The translations under genes were made by a program, and so were the position numbers. Source: Lunatibacter salilacus (GTDB taxonomy: Bacteria > Bacteroidota > Bacteroidia > Cytophagales > Cyclobacteriaceae). From it: a stretch of DNA of 64,000 nucleotides. Location of the stretch: positions 62,001 to 126,000 of the forward strand of contig NZ_VOLC01000003.1 of NCBI RefSeq assembly GCF_009797935.1. Direction: 5' to 3'. Shown one piece after another: positions 8,808-18,185 of the stretch; positions within the stretch are counted from its first letter, which is position 1, and each line of letters opens with the position of its first letter. Below the pieces are notes generated by a model. That model saw only the letters and a program-made list of their open reading frames with translations. It was not told the DNA's origin and searched no databases.

Positions 8808-9674
8808 ATGGATAACTCATTAATTGGCGTAGATATAGGTGGGTCGCATTTGACGGCAGGCTTTGTAAACCCCATTGATTTCACTCTAAATCCTGAAACC
8901 ATAATCCGCAAACAGGTGGATTCCTTGGGTTCCAAAGAGGAGATTTTATCATCTTGGGAAAAGACATTTCAGCAAATGGAAATTCAACCGCATACCCGTG
9001 TCGGAATTGCCATGCCTGCACCTTTTGATTATACGCACGGAATAGCCCAATTAAAAGAGCAAGGTAAATTCAGGTCAATCTATGGGATAAACTTGCGGGA
9101 TTATTTTTCCGATAGACTACAACTTCCGGGTGGAGCCATTTTCTTTTATAATGATGCCGCTTCTTTTTTACAGGGTGAGGCCATGTTTCAACGACTTCCA
9201 TCCAACCAGCGGCTTATTGGAATTACCCTAGGCACCGGATTGGGTTCTGCCTTTAAAATGGGTGACTGGGCAGAAGATGCCGCCTTATGGTCCTCCAATT
9301 TCAAAGGACAACAGGCAGAATATTACTTGGGGACAGGTTGGTTTGTCAATTGGATAAGGCAGGAATACGAAATTGAAATATCGGGGCTAAAAGAGTTGAT
9401 GACTAATCCCGAATGGGAAGATTTAACAAGGCAGGCTCTCGAAATTTTTGGGACAAATTTAGGCGAATTCTTAGCCATTCATTGTACTCTCCAAAATATT
9501 GAAAAAATCATTATTGGAGGGAATATGGCAAAAGCTAAGGGATATTTTGTGCCTGCTATGAGGAAGGTTTTGAATGATAAAGGATTGGATATCGAAGTAG
9601 TATTCAGCCAGCTCGGAGAGCATGCCGCCTTGGTGGGTGCTGCCAGCAGTTGTTTAAGAATAGGCCAAGTTTAA
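8808..9674 (+). CDS. ROK family protein (sugar kinase-like)
   Basis: A 288-residue ASKHA-fold protein without an N-terminal DNA-binding domain, so a kinase-type rather than a repressor-type ROK member. It has the phosphate-1 loop GVDIGGSHLTAGF (residues 8-20), a catalytic-region segment FFYNDAASFLQGE, and GITLGTGLGSAF for phosphate binding. The usual ROK zinc motif (CxCGxxGCxE) is absent. It is diverged from standard glucokinases, and its substrate is probably a hexose or amino sugar. It lies between the TPR lipoprotein (15 bases upstream) and an isomerase-like cupin. Confidence 0.78.
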   Translation: MDNSLIGVDIGGSHLTAGFVNPIDFTLNPETIIRKQVDSLGSKEEILSSWEKTFQQMEIQPHTRVGIAMPAPFDYTHGIAQLKEQGKFRSIYGINLRDYFSDRLQLPGGAIFFYNDAASFLQGEAMFQRLPSNQRLIGITLGTGLGSAFKMGDWAEDAALWSSNFKGQQAEYYLGTGWFVNWIRQEYEIEISGLKELMTNPEWEDLTRQALEIFGTNLGEFLAIHCTLQNIEKIIIGGNMAKAKGYFVPAMRKVLNDKGLDIEVVFSQLGEHAALVGAASSCLRIGQV

Positions 9675-9762
9675 ACCTAATTTTTCTGATAAAATGTCAG
9701 ATTAAATGGCCATTATTGATAATTTCATTATATTTCCACCGAAAAATTTTAACATTTATTTC

Positions 9763-10275
9763 ATGAACATTCAAAAGGATTGGTCCAAACAGGAGATTTT
9801 TTCCCAAATAAGGGAGTGGCTGGTAAGTCAAGGATATATTATTGTCGATGAGGATGAATCACGGCCTTGGGGTGGCTTTTTCGTAATTGACGAGGGGCAA
9901 ATTGAAACTTTTCGTAAGCAGTTTTTCAGCGAGGTAGCTTTTTCTGATTTTCAGCTTCAGAATAAATTGAGCCCGAAAATCTTATTGGTGGGGCCAGAAA
10001 AGAGACTTTCGTGGCAATATCACCATAGAAGAGCGGAGGTATGGAAATTAATTGGAGGTGAGGGAGGCATTGTACGCAGTGATACCGATCAGGAAGGCGT
10101 AATGATTCCCATGGTAATGCAAGAAGTTGTCAAACTTCGTCAGGGGGAACGACACCGATTGGTAGGAAGAGAAAATTGGGGTGTGGTAGCAGAAATTTGG
10201 ATGCATACAGACCCCGAAAATCCATCTGATGAAACAGATATCGTTCGTGTCCAGGATGATTTCCAGCGCAAGTAG
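9763..10275 (+). CDS. Cupin protein resembling type II mannose-6-phosphate isomerase
   Basis: A 170-residue cupin. RPWGGFFVIDE near residue 28, LSWQYHHRRAEVWKLIGGEG (metal-binding His pair and Glu) and ERHRLVGRENWGVVAEIW (third His) follow the C-terminal isomerase domain of mannose-1-phosphate guanylyltransferase/phosphomannose isomerase proteins. It stands alone here without the nucleotidyltransferase part. The likely role is aldose/ketose sugar-phosphate isomerisation, in keeping with the neighbouring ROK kinase and amino-sugar genes. The upstream in-frame ATG at 9706 would add 19 unrelated residues; the conserved region begins soon after 9763. Confidence 0.75.
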   Translation: MNIQKDWSKQEIFSQIREWLVSQGYIIVDEDESRPWGGFFVIDEGQIETFRKQFFSEVAFSDFQLQNKLSPKILLVGPEKRLSWQYHHRRAEVWKLIGGEGGIVRSDTDQEGVMIPMVMQEVVKLRQGERHRLVGRENWGVVAEIWMHTDPENPSDETDIVRVQDDFQRK

Positions 10276-10300
10276 AGTTTTAAATTTTATTAAGCCGGAT

Positions 10301-11506
10301 ATGGAGATGACCCAGGTTCAGGTCACGGCAAACAGACGTTATGTGATCGATGTTTTTCGGGCACTGACAATGTTTCTGATGATTTTTGTCAATGACCTGT
10401 GGTCCCTACGGGAAATACCGCCCTGGCTAGGTCACGTGCCCAGCTCTGTGGATGGGCTGGGATTGGCAGATGTGGTTTTTCCCATGTTCCTTTTTATTGT
10501 GGGACTTTCCATTCCATATGCCATTTTTAACAGGGTTAAGAAAGGGGACAGCAACGCTTCCATCATTAGTCATATTTTGGTTAGATCCCTGGCTTTAATA
10601 ATCATGGGCGTGTACCATGTCAACCTAGAGTCTTATAATAGGGAATTAGCCATACTGCCGAAGCCGGTCTGGCAAATAGCCATTACCGTCGGGTTCTTTT
10701 TGGTCTGGTTGGATTTTTCCAACTACAAAAATCCAAATGTTAAAAAAGTTTGCCAACGTTTGGGTATAGTGCTCCTGATTGCTCTGGCAGCGATTTACCG
10801 AGGGGGTACACTAGACGAGCCTCAATGGATGCGGTTTCATTGGTGGGGAATTTTGGGATTGATCGGATGGGGATATCTAATAGTCTCGTTATTGTTCCTT
10901 TGGTGTAAGGGAAACATCAATTGGCTATGGGTGATGTTCTCAGCGTTGTTGTCTTTTAGTATTTTTGAGAAATTAGGGTGGCTTGAGGGTATTAAGTTTA
11001 TCAGACCCTATGTATGGCTGATTGATAATGGTGCTTTGCCAGCCATTTGTATGGCTGGTGTTATAGTCTCTATCTATTTCAGAGATTATTTCGCAAAAGG
11101 AAAACTTGTTTCTTTTTGGAGTTTTCTGGTCTCTTTTGCCGTCGGAAATATTATACTTGGACTACTTACGCGTCCGCTTTGGGGCATTCATAAGATAGGG
11201 TCGTCTCCTTCTTGGGTAACACTTTGCATTGGCATATCCATATTTACATTTATGTTACTCATTTGGTTGGTAGAAATTCAGAAGAAAAAGGAATGGTTTT
11301 CATGGATCAAGCCTGCAGGAACCAGCACATTGACCTGTTATTTGTTGCCCTATATCCATTATGGATTATTGTCACTCTCCGGGCTTACGCTTCCCCTGTT
11401 TCTGCGTACGGGTGGAATAGGCATTATGAAATCCCTAATTTATACATTGATCATTATTATGCTTACGGGTATCTTGGAAAAATTTAGAATTCGATTAAAA
11501 ATATAA
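10301..11506 (+). CDS. NagX-like multi-pass membrane protein (COG4299, HGSNAT-related)
   Basis: About 401 residues with ten or more hydrophobic segments. The N-terminal RYVIDVFRALTMFLMIFVND and the FPMFLFIVGLSIPYAIFNR signature match the heparan-alpha-glucosaminide N-acetyltransferase-like family (DUF5009/NagX). The eukaryotic relatives acetylate glucosamine ends using cytosolic acetyl-CoA across a membrane; bacterial NagX genes recur in N-acetylglucosamine utilisation loci but their role is not settled. The start is uncertain: ATG 10301 is preferred because 10229 and 10256 lie inside the preceding cupin gene. The amino-sugar genes nearby support a role in glycan use. Confidence 0.75.
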   Translation: MEMTQVQVTANRRYVIDVFRALTMFLMIFVNDLWSLREIPPWLGHVPSSVDGLGLADVVFPMFLFIVGLSIPYAIFNRVKKGDSNASIISHILVRSLALIIMGVYHVNLESYNRELAILPKPVWQIAITVGFFLVWLDFSNYKNPNVKKVCQRLGIVLLIALAAIYRGGTLDEPQWMRFHWWGILGLIGWGYLIVSLLFLWCKGNINWLWVMFSALLSFSIFEKLGWLEGIKFIRPYVWLIDNGALPAICMAGVIVSIYFRDYFAKGKLVSFWSFLVSFAVGNIILGLLTRPLWGIHKIGSSPSWVTLCIGISIFTFMLLIWLVEIQKKKEWFSWIKPAGTSTLTCYLLPYIHYGLLSLSGLTLPLFLRTGGIGIMKSLIYTLIIIMLTGILEKFRIRLKI

Positions 11507-11745
11507 ACTTTGTCAGGGGTGTTTGTCAGGTTGATGGGGGTGATCTATTTCCAAGGTCTGACTTCCAAACAGTAGCTATTTGACTCCTTTTTTCTAGGTA
11601 TTTTTCCACCTAAATCAGATTCATTCTTATTTGCCTCGGCATTGATGTGGCTGATTTGGTTGATTGGATTCGCCATGGACCGCAGGAAAATCTACATCAA
11701 GGTGTAATGTTCCTCTAATATAACCTCACCTTCCCGAATTTGAAG

Positions 11746-13119
11746 TCAATCATGTAATTGCCCCAGTTGGAGACGAGCTGGAAGGTGTTTTTGAAGCATG
11801 TAATCAGCAATTTTATCTCCTTGGGAAACACCCTCTTCTATGGCGTCTTTAAAGTGTATACCGCCATACAATCTGGAGATGGCGGCCTCATCAGCGGCTT
11901 GGATAAATGATTGAAATGAGCGCTCAGGCAGCCCGAAAAAAACTTCAGAGTCATCTACAAAGTCAAAACTGTCACCGAAATATGCAGTCAATATTCTGGC
12001 ACTTACCCGGGAAATAACACTGTGCCCACTAGTATATTCTGGAAAGGGTGGTGTCTGCAAAAGTGGTTGCCAACTAGGGTCGATGGATTCGTTGATCGCT
12101 GTGATGGGACGGATTCGGTCGCTATTGTATTTTTCTTCCCAGCAGCTCACAAATGCGTCGTGAAGTCCCAGAGCTACAAAGGTATGTACACGAATGGTTT
12201 CCGTAAGGTTAAGGCCTGCCTTTTGACTGGCAATACCTGTAATCCCAATCCAATGCCCACCGGGGGAAATTTTTTTTAAGCCTATCGCCATATGTCCGGT
12301 ATATTCAACTTTGAATGGGTTACAGTCCCAAAAGTTAGCTATAAGAATTTGCTCTTCCGATAGCGCGGAGGTGACTTGGTAGACCTCCTGCACAAGCAGT
12401 TGAAAGGCACTGCCTTCGGTCAAATTATAAGGTTTTGGGGGCGAAGGTTTGAACGGTTCCAGGGATGGCAGTAAAAATGTCCTTATGGTTTTCCATTCAG
12501 GATCAATCGCAGCCATATAGGCTGGAGGGGTGGGGTACCAGGTGCCCGGTTGGTTTTTTGGTGAATACCTTTTAAGTGCGCTAAGTTTACGGTATCCGTC
12601 TTCGGCGGCGTAGCTGATGACTTGGGCAGCTATATGCTCAGCATAGGATATATGTCTGGCAATATCCTTTTTAGGAATGATCCTTTTTTTCTGATAGGTC
12701 TTGAGGAGGAGTTCTTGGGACTTTTCAAGTTTCTTACCAGAGGGCATAATCGCCTTTCCTATTTCCAAAAGCGTATAAATGCTGCAGAATCCAGCATCTA
12801 AGTCATCCCGAATGGGAAGATTTTCCTTTTCTAGCTCAAAAGGGGATGTAAACCCCTCATACAGTGTTGGACTTACGTGGTCAGGAAATAGATCTGATTG
12901 AACGATATAGGCTCCCAATAGCATGTAGGAATAAAATCTGGCAGCTCCGGTAGGAGCTGCCACATCTGTTACCATCACGTCTGTTGCCGAAAAGAGATTA
13001 TCCAAAAAAAGACTGACCTCGTCTTCTTGCGGTAAAGATCTTTGACCAAACGACGTTAAGGACCAGCTAAGGGATAGGCAGACTAGAAAAGCCAGCCGAA
13101 TAAAGGTAGCTCGATGCAT
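11746..13119 (-). CDS. Vanadium-dependent haloperoxidase-like PAP2 superfamily protein, secreted
   Basis: About 457 residues with a signal peptide (RLAFLVCLSLSWSLTSFGQ). The C-terminal half shows the vanadate/phosphate-binding motifs of the haloperoxidase/PAP2 superfamily: SDRIRPITAIN, then PPFPEYTSGHSV, and near the end SRLYGGIHFKDAIEEG, which carries the catalytic His. Such Bacteroidota proteins are annotated as haloperoxidases, but many may be acid phosphatases; the halide step is not shown by sequence. An upstream GTG at 13140 would add seven residues, but ATG 13119 sits at a better distance from an excellent promoter and starts directly at a signal peptide. It is convergent with the NagX-like gene. 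Confidence 0.8.
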   Translation of the reverse strand: MHRATFIRLAFLVCLSLSWSLTSFGQRSLPQEDEVSLFLDNLFSATDVMVTDVAAPTGAARFYSYMLLGAYIVQSDLFPDHVSPTLYEGFTSPFELEKENLPIRDDLDAGFCSIYTLLEIGKAIMPSGKKLEKSQELLLKTYQKKRIIPKKDIARHISYAEHIAAQVISYAAEDGYRKLSALKRYSPKNQPGTWYPTPPAYMAAIDPEWKTIRTFLLPSLEPFKPSPPKPYNLTEGSAFQLLVQEVYQVTSALSEEQILIANFWDCNPFKVEYTGHMAIGLKKISPGGHWIGITGIASQKAGLNLTETIRVHTFVALGLHDAFVSCWEEKYNSDRIRPITAINESIDPSWQPLLQTPPFPEYTSGHSVISRVSARILTAYFGDSFDFVDDSEVFFGLPERSFQSFIQAADEAAISRLYGGIHFKDAIEEGVSQGDKIADYMLQKHLPARLQLGQLHD

Positions 13120-13141
13120 TACTTTTGGGTAATTTGACACT

Positions 13142-13175
13142 CAAAGATATCCAATTTTTTACAGAAGCTCCAAAA
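13142..13175 (-). promoter_or_regulatory. Full -33/-7 Bacteroidota promoter for the haloperoxidase-like gene
   Basis: On the minus strand, TTTTGG (13175-13170) is followed after 20 bases by TATCTTTG (13149-13142). Both elements and spacing match the Bacteroidota housekeeping promoter. The ATG at 13119 lies about 22 bases after the -7 element. Confidence 0.7.
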
Positions 13176-13217
13176 CATCCAACCTGTTTTCGTTTTTAGG
13201 CATTATGCTGGACTTCC

Positions 13218-14111
13218 TTATAGGACTGCATTTTTGGGAATATTGTTTGTTTGGTTTTGGATCCGATCTTCCTCTACTAAAGATATTGCTCCCAATATAG
13301 CTGAATCGTCTAATTCAGATACGTAAATCTTCAAATTCTCCGATATGGCTTTATAGGGGAATTTCCCTAATGCCTGGTGCATGGTTTTTTTAAAAAATGG
13401 GTATGCTTTTCGGATGGAACCTCCAATCACGATGGCCTCAGGGGCATAGGTGTACAGAATTCTATTGATAAGCATTCCCAGATGTTCTCCGTATGTTCTG
13501 AATGCACTTAAAGCTTCAGGATCGCCATCCAAGGCTTTTTTGGAGAGCTTTTTCGAATTTTCACTATATATTTTTTTAAAAAATTTGCTGGAACAATAAT
13601 CTTCGAAGGTTTTGTCGAGATATGGGACCCCTCCCCATTCACCGGCACCGCAGATGTAGCCTGTATATAAGTGGGAATTGGCGATGATCCCCGTGCCGAT
13701 ACCGGTACCCAGTGTAATGCCAACCACATGGCTGTGAATTTTGGCGGGGCCAAAATAATATTCGCCCAATGTGAAACAGTTTGCGTCGTTGTTAACTACA
13801 ACAGGGACATTGAACCGCTCCTCCAAAAAATCTTTAAGGGGCACTTTCTGAAAAGAAGGAATATTGGCCAAATTGTAGACGATGCCTTGATGAGGATCTA
13901 CCAGTCCTGGAATTCCAATCCCAATGGCCTGAAATTCATAGGGGAGATAAGAGGAAATCTGATTAGCAATAGTTTCCAGTATATATTCTTGTGATTCATC
14001 CGAAGGAGTTTTAGTCTCAATTTGTTCGAAGATTATTCCCTGGTCATTTAATCCCGAACTTATCTTGGTACCTCCAATATCCAGGCCTAAAACGTGTTTC
14101 TTTTCTGTCAT
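13218..14111 (-). CDS. ROK family sugar kinase (glucokinase-like)
   Basis: A 297-residue ROK protein with no DNA-binding domain. The ATP loop is VLGLDIGGTKISSGL (7-21), the sugar-binding region is NNDANCFTLGEYYFG, and the second phosphate loop is GITLGTGIGTGI. GYICGAGEWGGVPYLD lies where the zinc-binding cluster usually starts, but the full CxCGxxGCxE motif is missing. Likely reaction: ATP-dependent phosphorylation of glucose, N-acetylglucosamine or N-acetylmannosamine. It lies downstream of, and in the same direction as, the nagB fusion and its regulator, with a 202-base gap containing a strong hairpin. Confidence 0.82.
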   Translation of the reverse strand: MTEKKHVLGLDIGGTKISSGLNDQGIIFEQIETKTPSDESQEYILETIANQISSYLPYEFQAIGIGIPGLVDPHQGIVYNLANIPSFQKVPLKDFLEERFNVPVVVNNDANCFTLGEYYFGPAKIHSHVVGITLGTGIGTGIIANSHLYTGYICGAGEWGGVPYLDKTFEDYCSSKFFKKIYSENSKKLSKKALDGDPEALSAFRTYGEHLGMLINRILYTYAPEAIVIGGSIRKAYPFFKKTMHQALGKFPYKAISENLKIYVSELDDSAILGAISLVEEDRIQNQTNNIPKNAVL

Positions 14112-14252
14112 TTGACGTAGAATGGTTAATATTTGGCAAATTTCATCAGAGCCTTTTCTTTTAATAATACAAGAATTTTTAAATATTTCAAGCGCTAATT
14201 CACCATCTTAACTGGACTTCTCCAAGCCAATTGAATAAGGAGGTCGAGACAT

Positions 14253-14286
14253 CTTGCCGGATTTTCACAAATTAAAATCCGGCAAG
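14253..14286. other. Perfect 13-bp hairpin between nagB and the ROK kinase gene
   Basis: CTTGCCGGATTTT at 14253-14265 is perfectly complemented at 14274-14286 around an 8-base loop. Neither strand has a T-tract after it, so it is not a textbook terminator. It could partially attenuate read-through from nagB or stabilise the nagB mRNA 3' end. Confidence 0.6.
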
Positions 14287-14313
14287 AAATAATCAGCACT
14301 ACATAAGGAGCGT

Positions 14314-16641
14314 CTACAACATCCCTTCGGTGGATTTCTCCAATTCTCTTGCTTCCTTTAAAAACTCTTCCACACTCATTTCCCTAAAGAAAATGAGTCC
14401 ATGACTAGATCTCACTTTCGCAGTTTCATGTTGGTAAAAATAATTTTTCCCCAATAAAAGCTGCACATCACTCAACTGATTTACCCAGGTAATCCGGGCA
14501 AGGGTGCTGAATTTTCCGTTGTGTGCATAGCTTGGGAAGGAGGCATTTACTTGACTCAGGTAACAGTTCGCAAAGGAATCTTCCATAACAGACATATCTC
14601 CCAAAGATACAGGCACTATTACGTTGGCCTCTGCAGCGTCAAATTTGAACCATACGTTTCGATAGCCTATAATCTTAAAATTGCTAAGATCTTCTTCTTC
14701 ACCCCATTGGCGGACTGCTTCCGCAGTGGCTTGTAACACTTTGTAGTGGGTGTCGGGTCCACTGCCTTCAGGGTCCAGTGTAAGGCTTAGTTTGGTGGGC
14801 CTGATGTCCCGGAGCATGTTTAAGATAGGTTCTACGTCCCTTTTTTTGTCCGGCTGCTCGGTGAAAATATCCCCAGTGTAAAATCCCAACCTTAAATGAT
14901 GCACATTTTTAACCTGTACTCCAAAATGTGCCCAAACCAATTCCTCCTCGAATTCCCGGATCATGCCTTTAAGAGTCTGTATATTCTTGGGGTTTTTCTC
15001 ACCGTCATAAGAATTTTTCAGCACCGTCATGATTTCGTTGATCTGATCTCGAAGCTCCATGGTCGATTTCACCCCGTAGATGAATACAATCGCCCTGACT
15101 ACCCGGTGGCAAAGCCCCCTCATACGTTGCTCTTTATTCTCAGAAGCCACATTGGTGAGGAAGTGGTAGACATCTTTATCCATTTTTAATTTGAAGCCGG
15201 CTGCATAGAAGTCCTCATACTTGACCATTTGAATTTTCCCTTCGTCAAGGAATTTTTTCGTGTACTTCAGTGTGTCAATCACAAACGTGTTTGTTACAGC
15301 AGTAAATCCTGAGGTTAGTACAGAAAAATGACATTTATTGGAATTTTCGTTGAGCTGTTTGGTGATCTGGGGTAAAATACCCAGGGAGATATCATCGTGG
15401 TGCGGTCCCGTGTGCAGAATCACTTCATTTTTCTCCTCACTCAAGCCATGGTCGAGCTTTTTGACGATATTTTCAATGACTCCGTTGACAGTGTGTTCAT
15501 TTAAATTGGGTATCTGGGAGGTATATTTATCGTTTTTCAGATCTTCAAGGGTAATCCGGTGTCCGTATTTCCCGAGTTTCTTACAGAGTTCCATGACGGA
15601 TCTTTCCGTTTTCAACGGTGTCCATTCTCCGGATGCATAAAACCGATCCACACTATCCGTCAATTTGGATCCTGCACCCTTTGTCATGTAAAAACGACCC
15701 ATCCTGAGTTTTTGAAGCACAGTGGCTGGATACACGTTAGTCATGTCTGATTCTAGAGAATTTTTGACAATTGGAGCCTTTGCTTCTCCAGCGGCTATAA
15801 TGATAGCTACCGCGTCGGGGTTGTGAACTATCGTGTCCAACCCAATAGTAATCACAAGTCTGTTAGAGGAAATTTCAATACCTCCCAAATCTCCCGCTGC
15901 AACTGCCTGCGTTTCAAAGTTGGTTTCAGTCAACCTCGTTGTTGAAAAAAGGTCAGACCCCCTCGTGTTGAAAGCTATATGTCCATCCGGTCCTATTCCT
16001 CCCAAAAAGAAACCTATTCCTCCTTTTTCCCGAATTTTAGCCTCATATTCTGAACACCATTTGTCGATTAGATAAATGGATTCTTGCTGAAGTTTTTCCT
16101 GTTCATTGGTATACTCTCTAAATCTAAGTGAAAGGTCCACCTTGTAATCCGGAAATATTTCATTGTATTTTTTCCCTAAAGCAAGCGGTATATTATCCGA
16201 ATTTATCAAAAGGGCCTTCTGGGGGTCTAGGCCAAATCCATCTATATAAAATTTGTTGACATAATGGAAAAAACTGTTTTTCTGGGAAGAAGAAATGGGG
16301 TAAAACTCATCGATCTGCACAAACTGCAATCCGCTAAGTACAGGTTTTTTGGTATCTTTTAATCCATATTTCGTTCGGATTTCTAGGCCGTTTTTTTTAT
16401 CCCAGTTTTCCAATAAAAACTGAGTCCATTTGATGAAGTACTCCGGAGTTTTCCCGGTCGGTAAACTTATTACTCCATTGGGATTGTTGGCTGCCCATTC
16501 CAAAAACCGGCAAGCTGTCATAAGACCAAGCTTTGGAAAATTGTCCACTACGAGGTATGGGATTTTTGTAGTGATTTTTTCAATGCCGGAATCTTTCAAA
16601 AATGCCTCTTCTGTAGGTGATAAAGGATAATTTGCTAACAT
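14314..16641 (-). CDS. nagB: Glucosamine-6-phosphate deaminase fused to a PIG-L-type deacetylase domain
   Basis: A 775-residue two-domain protein. The N-terminal half (about 20-330) is NagB-like, converting glucosamine-6-phosphate to fructose-6-phosphate and ammonia: ISLPTGKTPEYF near 60, QIDEFYPI near 135, and GGIGPDGHIAFNTRGS near 222. The C-terminal half (about 385-650) is PIG-L/LmbE-like, with HTGPHHDDISLGILP as the metal motif and DPEGSGPDTHYKVLQA later. This fusion is known in Bacteroidota and suggests that deacetylation of N-acetylglucosamine-6-phosphate or a related sugar is coupled to deamination; the deacetylase role is inference. Its regulator gene ends 36 bases upstream in the same direction. 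Confidence 0.9.
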   Translation of the reverse strand: MLANYPLSPTEEAFLKDSGIEKITTKIPYLVVDNFPKLGLMTACRFLEWAANNPNGVISLPTGKTPEYFIKWTQFLLENWDKKNGLEIRTKYGLKDTKKPVLSGLQFVQIDEFYPISSSQKNSFFHYVNKFYIDGFGLDPQKALLINSDNIPLALGKKYNEIFPDYKVDLSLRFREYTNEQEKLQQESIYLIDKWCSEYEAKIREKGGIGFFLGGIGPDGHIAFNTRGSDLFSTTRLTETNFETQAVAAGDLGGIEISSNRLVITIGLDTIVHNPDAVAIIIAAGEAKAPIVKNSLESDMTNVYPATVLQKLRMGRFYMTKGAGSKLTDSVDRFYASGEWTPLKTERSVMELCKKLGKYGHRITLEDLKNDKYTSQIPNLNEHTVNGVIENIVKKLDHGLSEEKNEVILHTGPHHDDISLGILPQITKQLNENSNKCHFSVLTSGFTAVTNTFVIDTLKYTKKFLDEGKIQMVKYEDFYAAGFKLKMDKDVYHFLTNVASENKEQRMRGLCHRVVRAIVFIYGVKSTMELRDQINEIMTVLKNSYDGEKNPKNIQTLKGMIREFEEELVWAHFGVQVKNVHHLRLGFYTGDIFTEQPDKKRDVEPILNMLRDIRPTKLSLTLDPEGSGPDTHYKVLQATAEAVRQWGEEEDLSNFKIIGYRNVWFKFDAAEANVIVPVSLGDMSVMEDSFANCYLSQVNASFPSYAHNGKFSTLARITWVNQLSDVQLLLGKNYFYQHETAKVRSSHGLIFFREMSVEEFLKEARELEKSTEGML

Positions 16642-16677
16642 AATGGAATTTTTATAATTTATTATTTTATTGCTCAG

Positions 16678-17913
16678 TTAATTGTATTGTATAATGTCTT
16701 CGAAAATATGCTCATTCACGATGGCCACTGCTCCCTTCAAACCCACTTCTGTTCCTAGTTGGGACAGCTGGATTTCGGTTTTTTCACGAAGTTTTGCCAT
16801 GCTGTATATATTTAGTGCCTGTTGGATGGGGGTGGTGATGTATTGCTTAGCCTCAGCAATTGCCCCGCCGATAATTATGAGTTCTGGATTCAGGAGTTGT
16901 ATGAGGATGGCAATGCCCCGGCCAAGATCCAAGCCTACATCTGACAATATGCTGATGGCTCTTTGATCCCCAGCGATGGCAGCGTCTACCACTATCGTGG
17001 GATCCAGGTTTTTTTGCGACATCCTCGCCAGTATAGAATCTCCATCCAGGGCAATGGCGTCCTTTGCCAATCTCACAATTGCCGTTCCGGAAGCTACGGT
17101 TTCCAGACATCCCCTTTTGCCACAGGTGCAACTTATTTCTTTATTGTCAAATAGTGGCGAATGGCTGAATTCGCCAGAAAACCCCGAGTAACCCCGGTAT
17201 AATTTACCTTCAATAATAATACCTAGACCAATTCCCCAGTCAACAAAGACCCCCAAGACGTCTTTACAAGACTTGTTTGGTCCAAACCTGAATTCAGCCA
17301 GCGTCTTTGCCCGGGCATCATTTTCTATAAAAACCTTCCGGCCAAATTTCTTTTCTAATAATTCCTTGAGACTTTTTTTACCGGTTTTTAGATATGTGTG
17401 GTTAACACCCGATACCCCATCCACTAATCCTGGCATTGTAATGCCAACGGCAATAATTTTATCAGATGCAATCTCCGAATTCTCAATGACGGAATTCGAA
17501 AATTCAAAAATACTGTCTATGGTCTTGGGATCATTGTTTAAAGGAATATTCTTGCTGTGAATTTTCGAAACCCGTTCGTTTTTGGTATTGAAAATAGCAA
17601 CCCTTGCTGAAAATCGGTTCAAATCTATGGCTAAAATATAAAAGGATTCTCCACCCAACCCATATAGGTCAGGCTTGCGCCCTCCTTGAGACTGTCCCCT
17701 GCCTTCCTTTACCACGAGTTGTTCTTCCAACAAATCCGTCAATAATAGATTTACCGTGGGCAGGCTGATTCCTACAGCTTGTCCAATGTTGCTTGCTGTA
17801 TTGCTTCCAGAGGTGTATAACTCTTTTATTATCTTAATTTTATTGACATAGTTTTTTATTTCTACTACGCCTTCTTTTTTTTCAAGTACTACTATTGGAT
17901 CAATTAGATTCAT
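16678..17913 (-). CDS. ROK family transcriptional regulator (NagC/Mlc type)
   Basis: About 411 residues with a winged helix-turn-helix at roughly 25-80 (IKELYTSGSNTASNIGQAVG then SLPTVNLLLTDLLEEQLV), followed by a ROK domain. The zinc motif is complete: CTCGKRGCLE. A sugar-phosphate or sugar would bind the ROK domain and release DNA. The gene is immediately upstream of the nagB fusion, the typical place for a repressor of amino-sugar catabolism, and is divergent from glycosylasparaginase. The ATG at 17913 is preferred over the TTG at 17934. No convincing operator could be picked out by eye in the 272-base divergent region. Confidence 0.85.
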   Translation of the reverse strand: MNLIDPIVVLEKKEGVVEIKNYVNKIKIIKELYTSGSNTASNIGQAVGISLPTVNLLLTDLLEEQLVVKEGRGQSQGGRKPDLYGLGGESFYILAIDLNRFSARVAIFNTKNERVSKIHSKNIPLNNDPKTIDSIFEFSNSVIENSEIASDKIIAVGITMPGLVDGVSGVNHTYLKTGKKSLKELLEKKFGRKVFIENDARAKTLAEFRFGPNKSCKDVLGVFVDWGIGLGIIIEGKLYRGYSGFSGEFSHSPLFDNKEISCTCGKRGCLETVASGTAIVRLAKDAIALDGDSILARMSQKNLDPTIVVDAAIAGDQRAISILSDVGLDLGRGIAILIQLLNPELIIIGGAIAEAKQYITTPIQQALNIYSMAKLREKTEIQLSQLGTEVGLKGAVAIVNEHIFEDIIQYN

Positions 17914-17996
17914 ACCAGATATAAATTGCTGCAAGTTAATGAAAAATTTTATTTAATTATATTTACTTAAACCAAAAAATATTAAAGCTTTTCTAT

Positions 17997-18004
17997 TAAT
18001 TTTG
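17997..18004 (+). promoter_or_regulatory. Possible -7 element (TAATTTTG) upstream of glycosylasparaginase
   Basis: TAATTTTG fits TAnnTTTG, but it lies about 180 bases before the ATG and lacks a clear -33 partner. The AT-rich sequence around it makes a chance match possible. If real, the transcript has a long leader. Confidence 0.25.
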
Positions 18005-18185
18005 AAAGATTCAAATTTCCGGGTTTCCATCAATTCAGCAACGCTGATTGTTTGGAGTTCAATTGAGGTTATTGTAGTGATTTATGTTATAGCCTTTAAA
18101 ATTAATGAAAGAAAAGGTATTTTCTAAAAATATTTCACTTATACCACATAAAAACAGACGCAAACCAAAAAATTGAGTAATCAAA

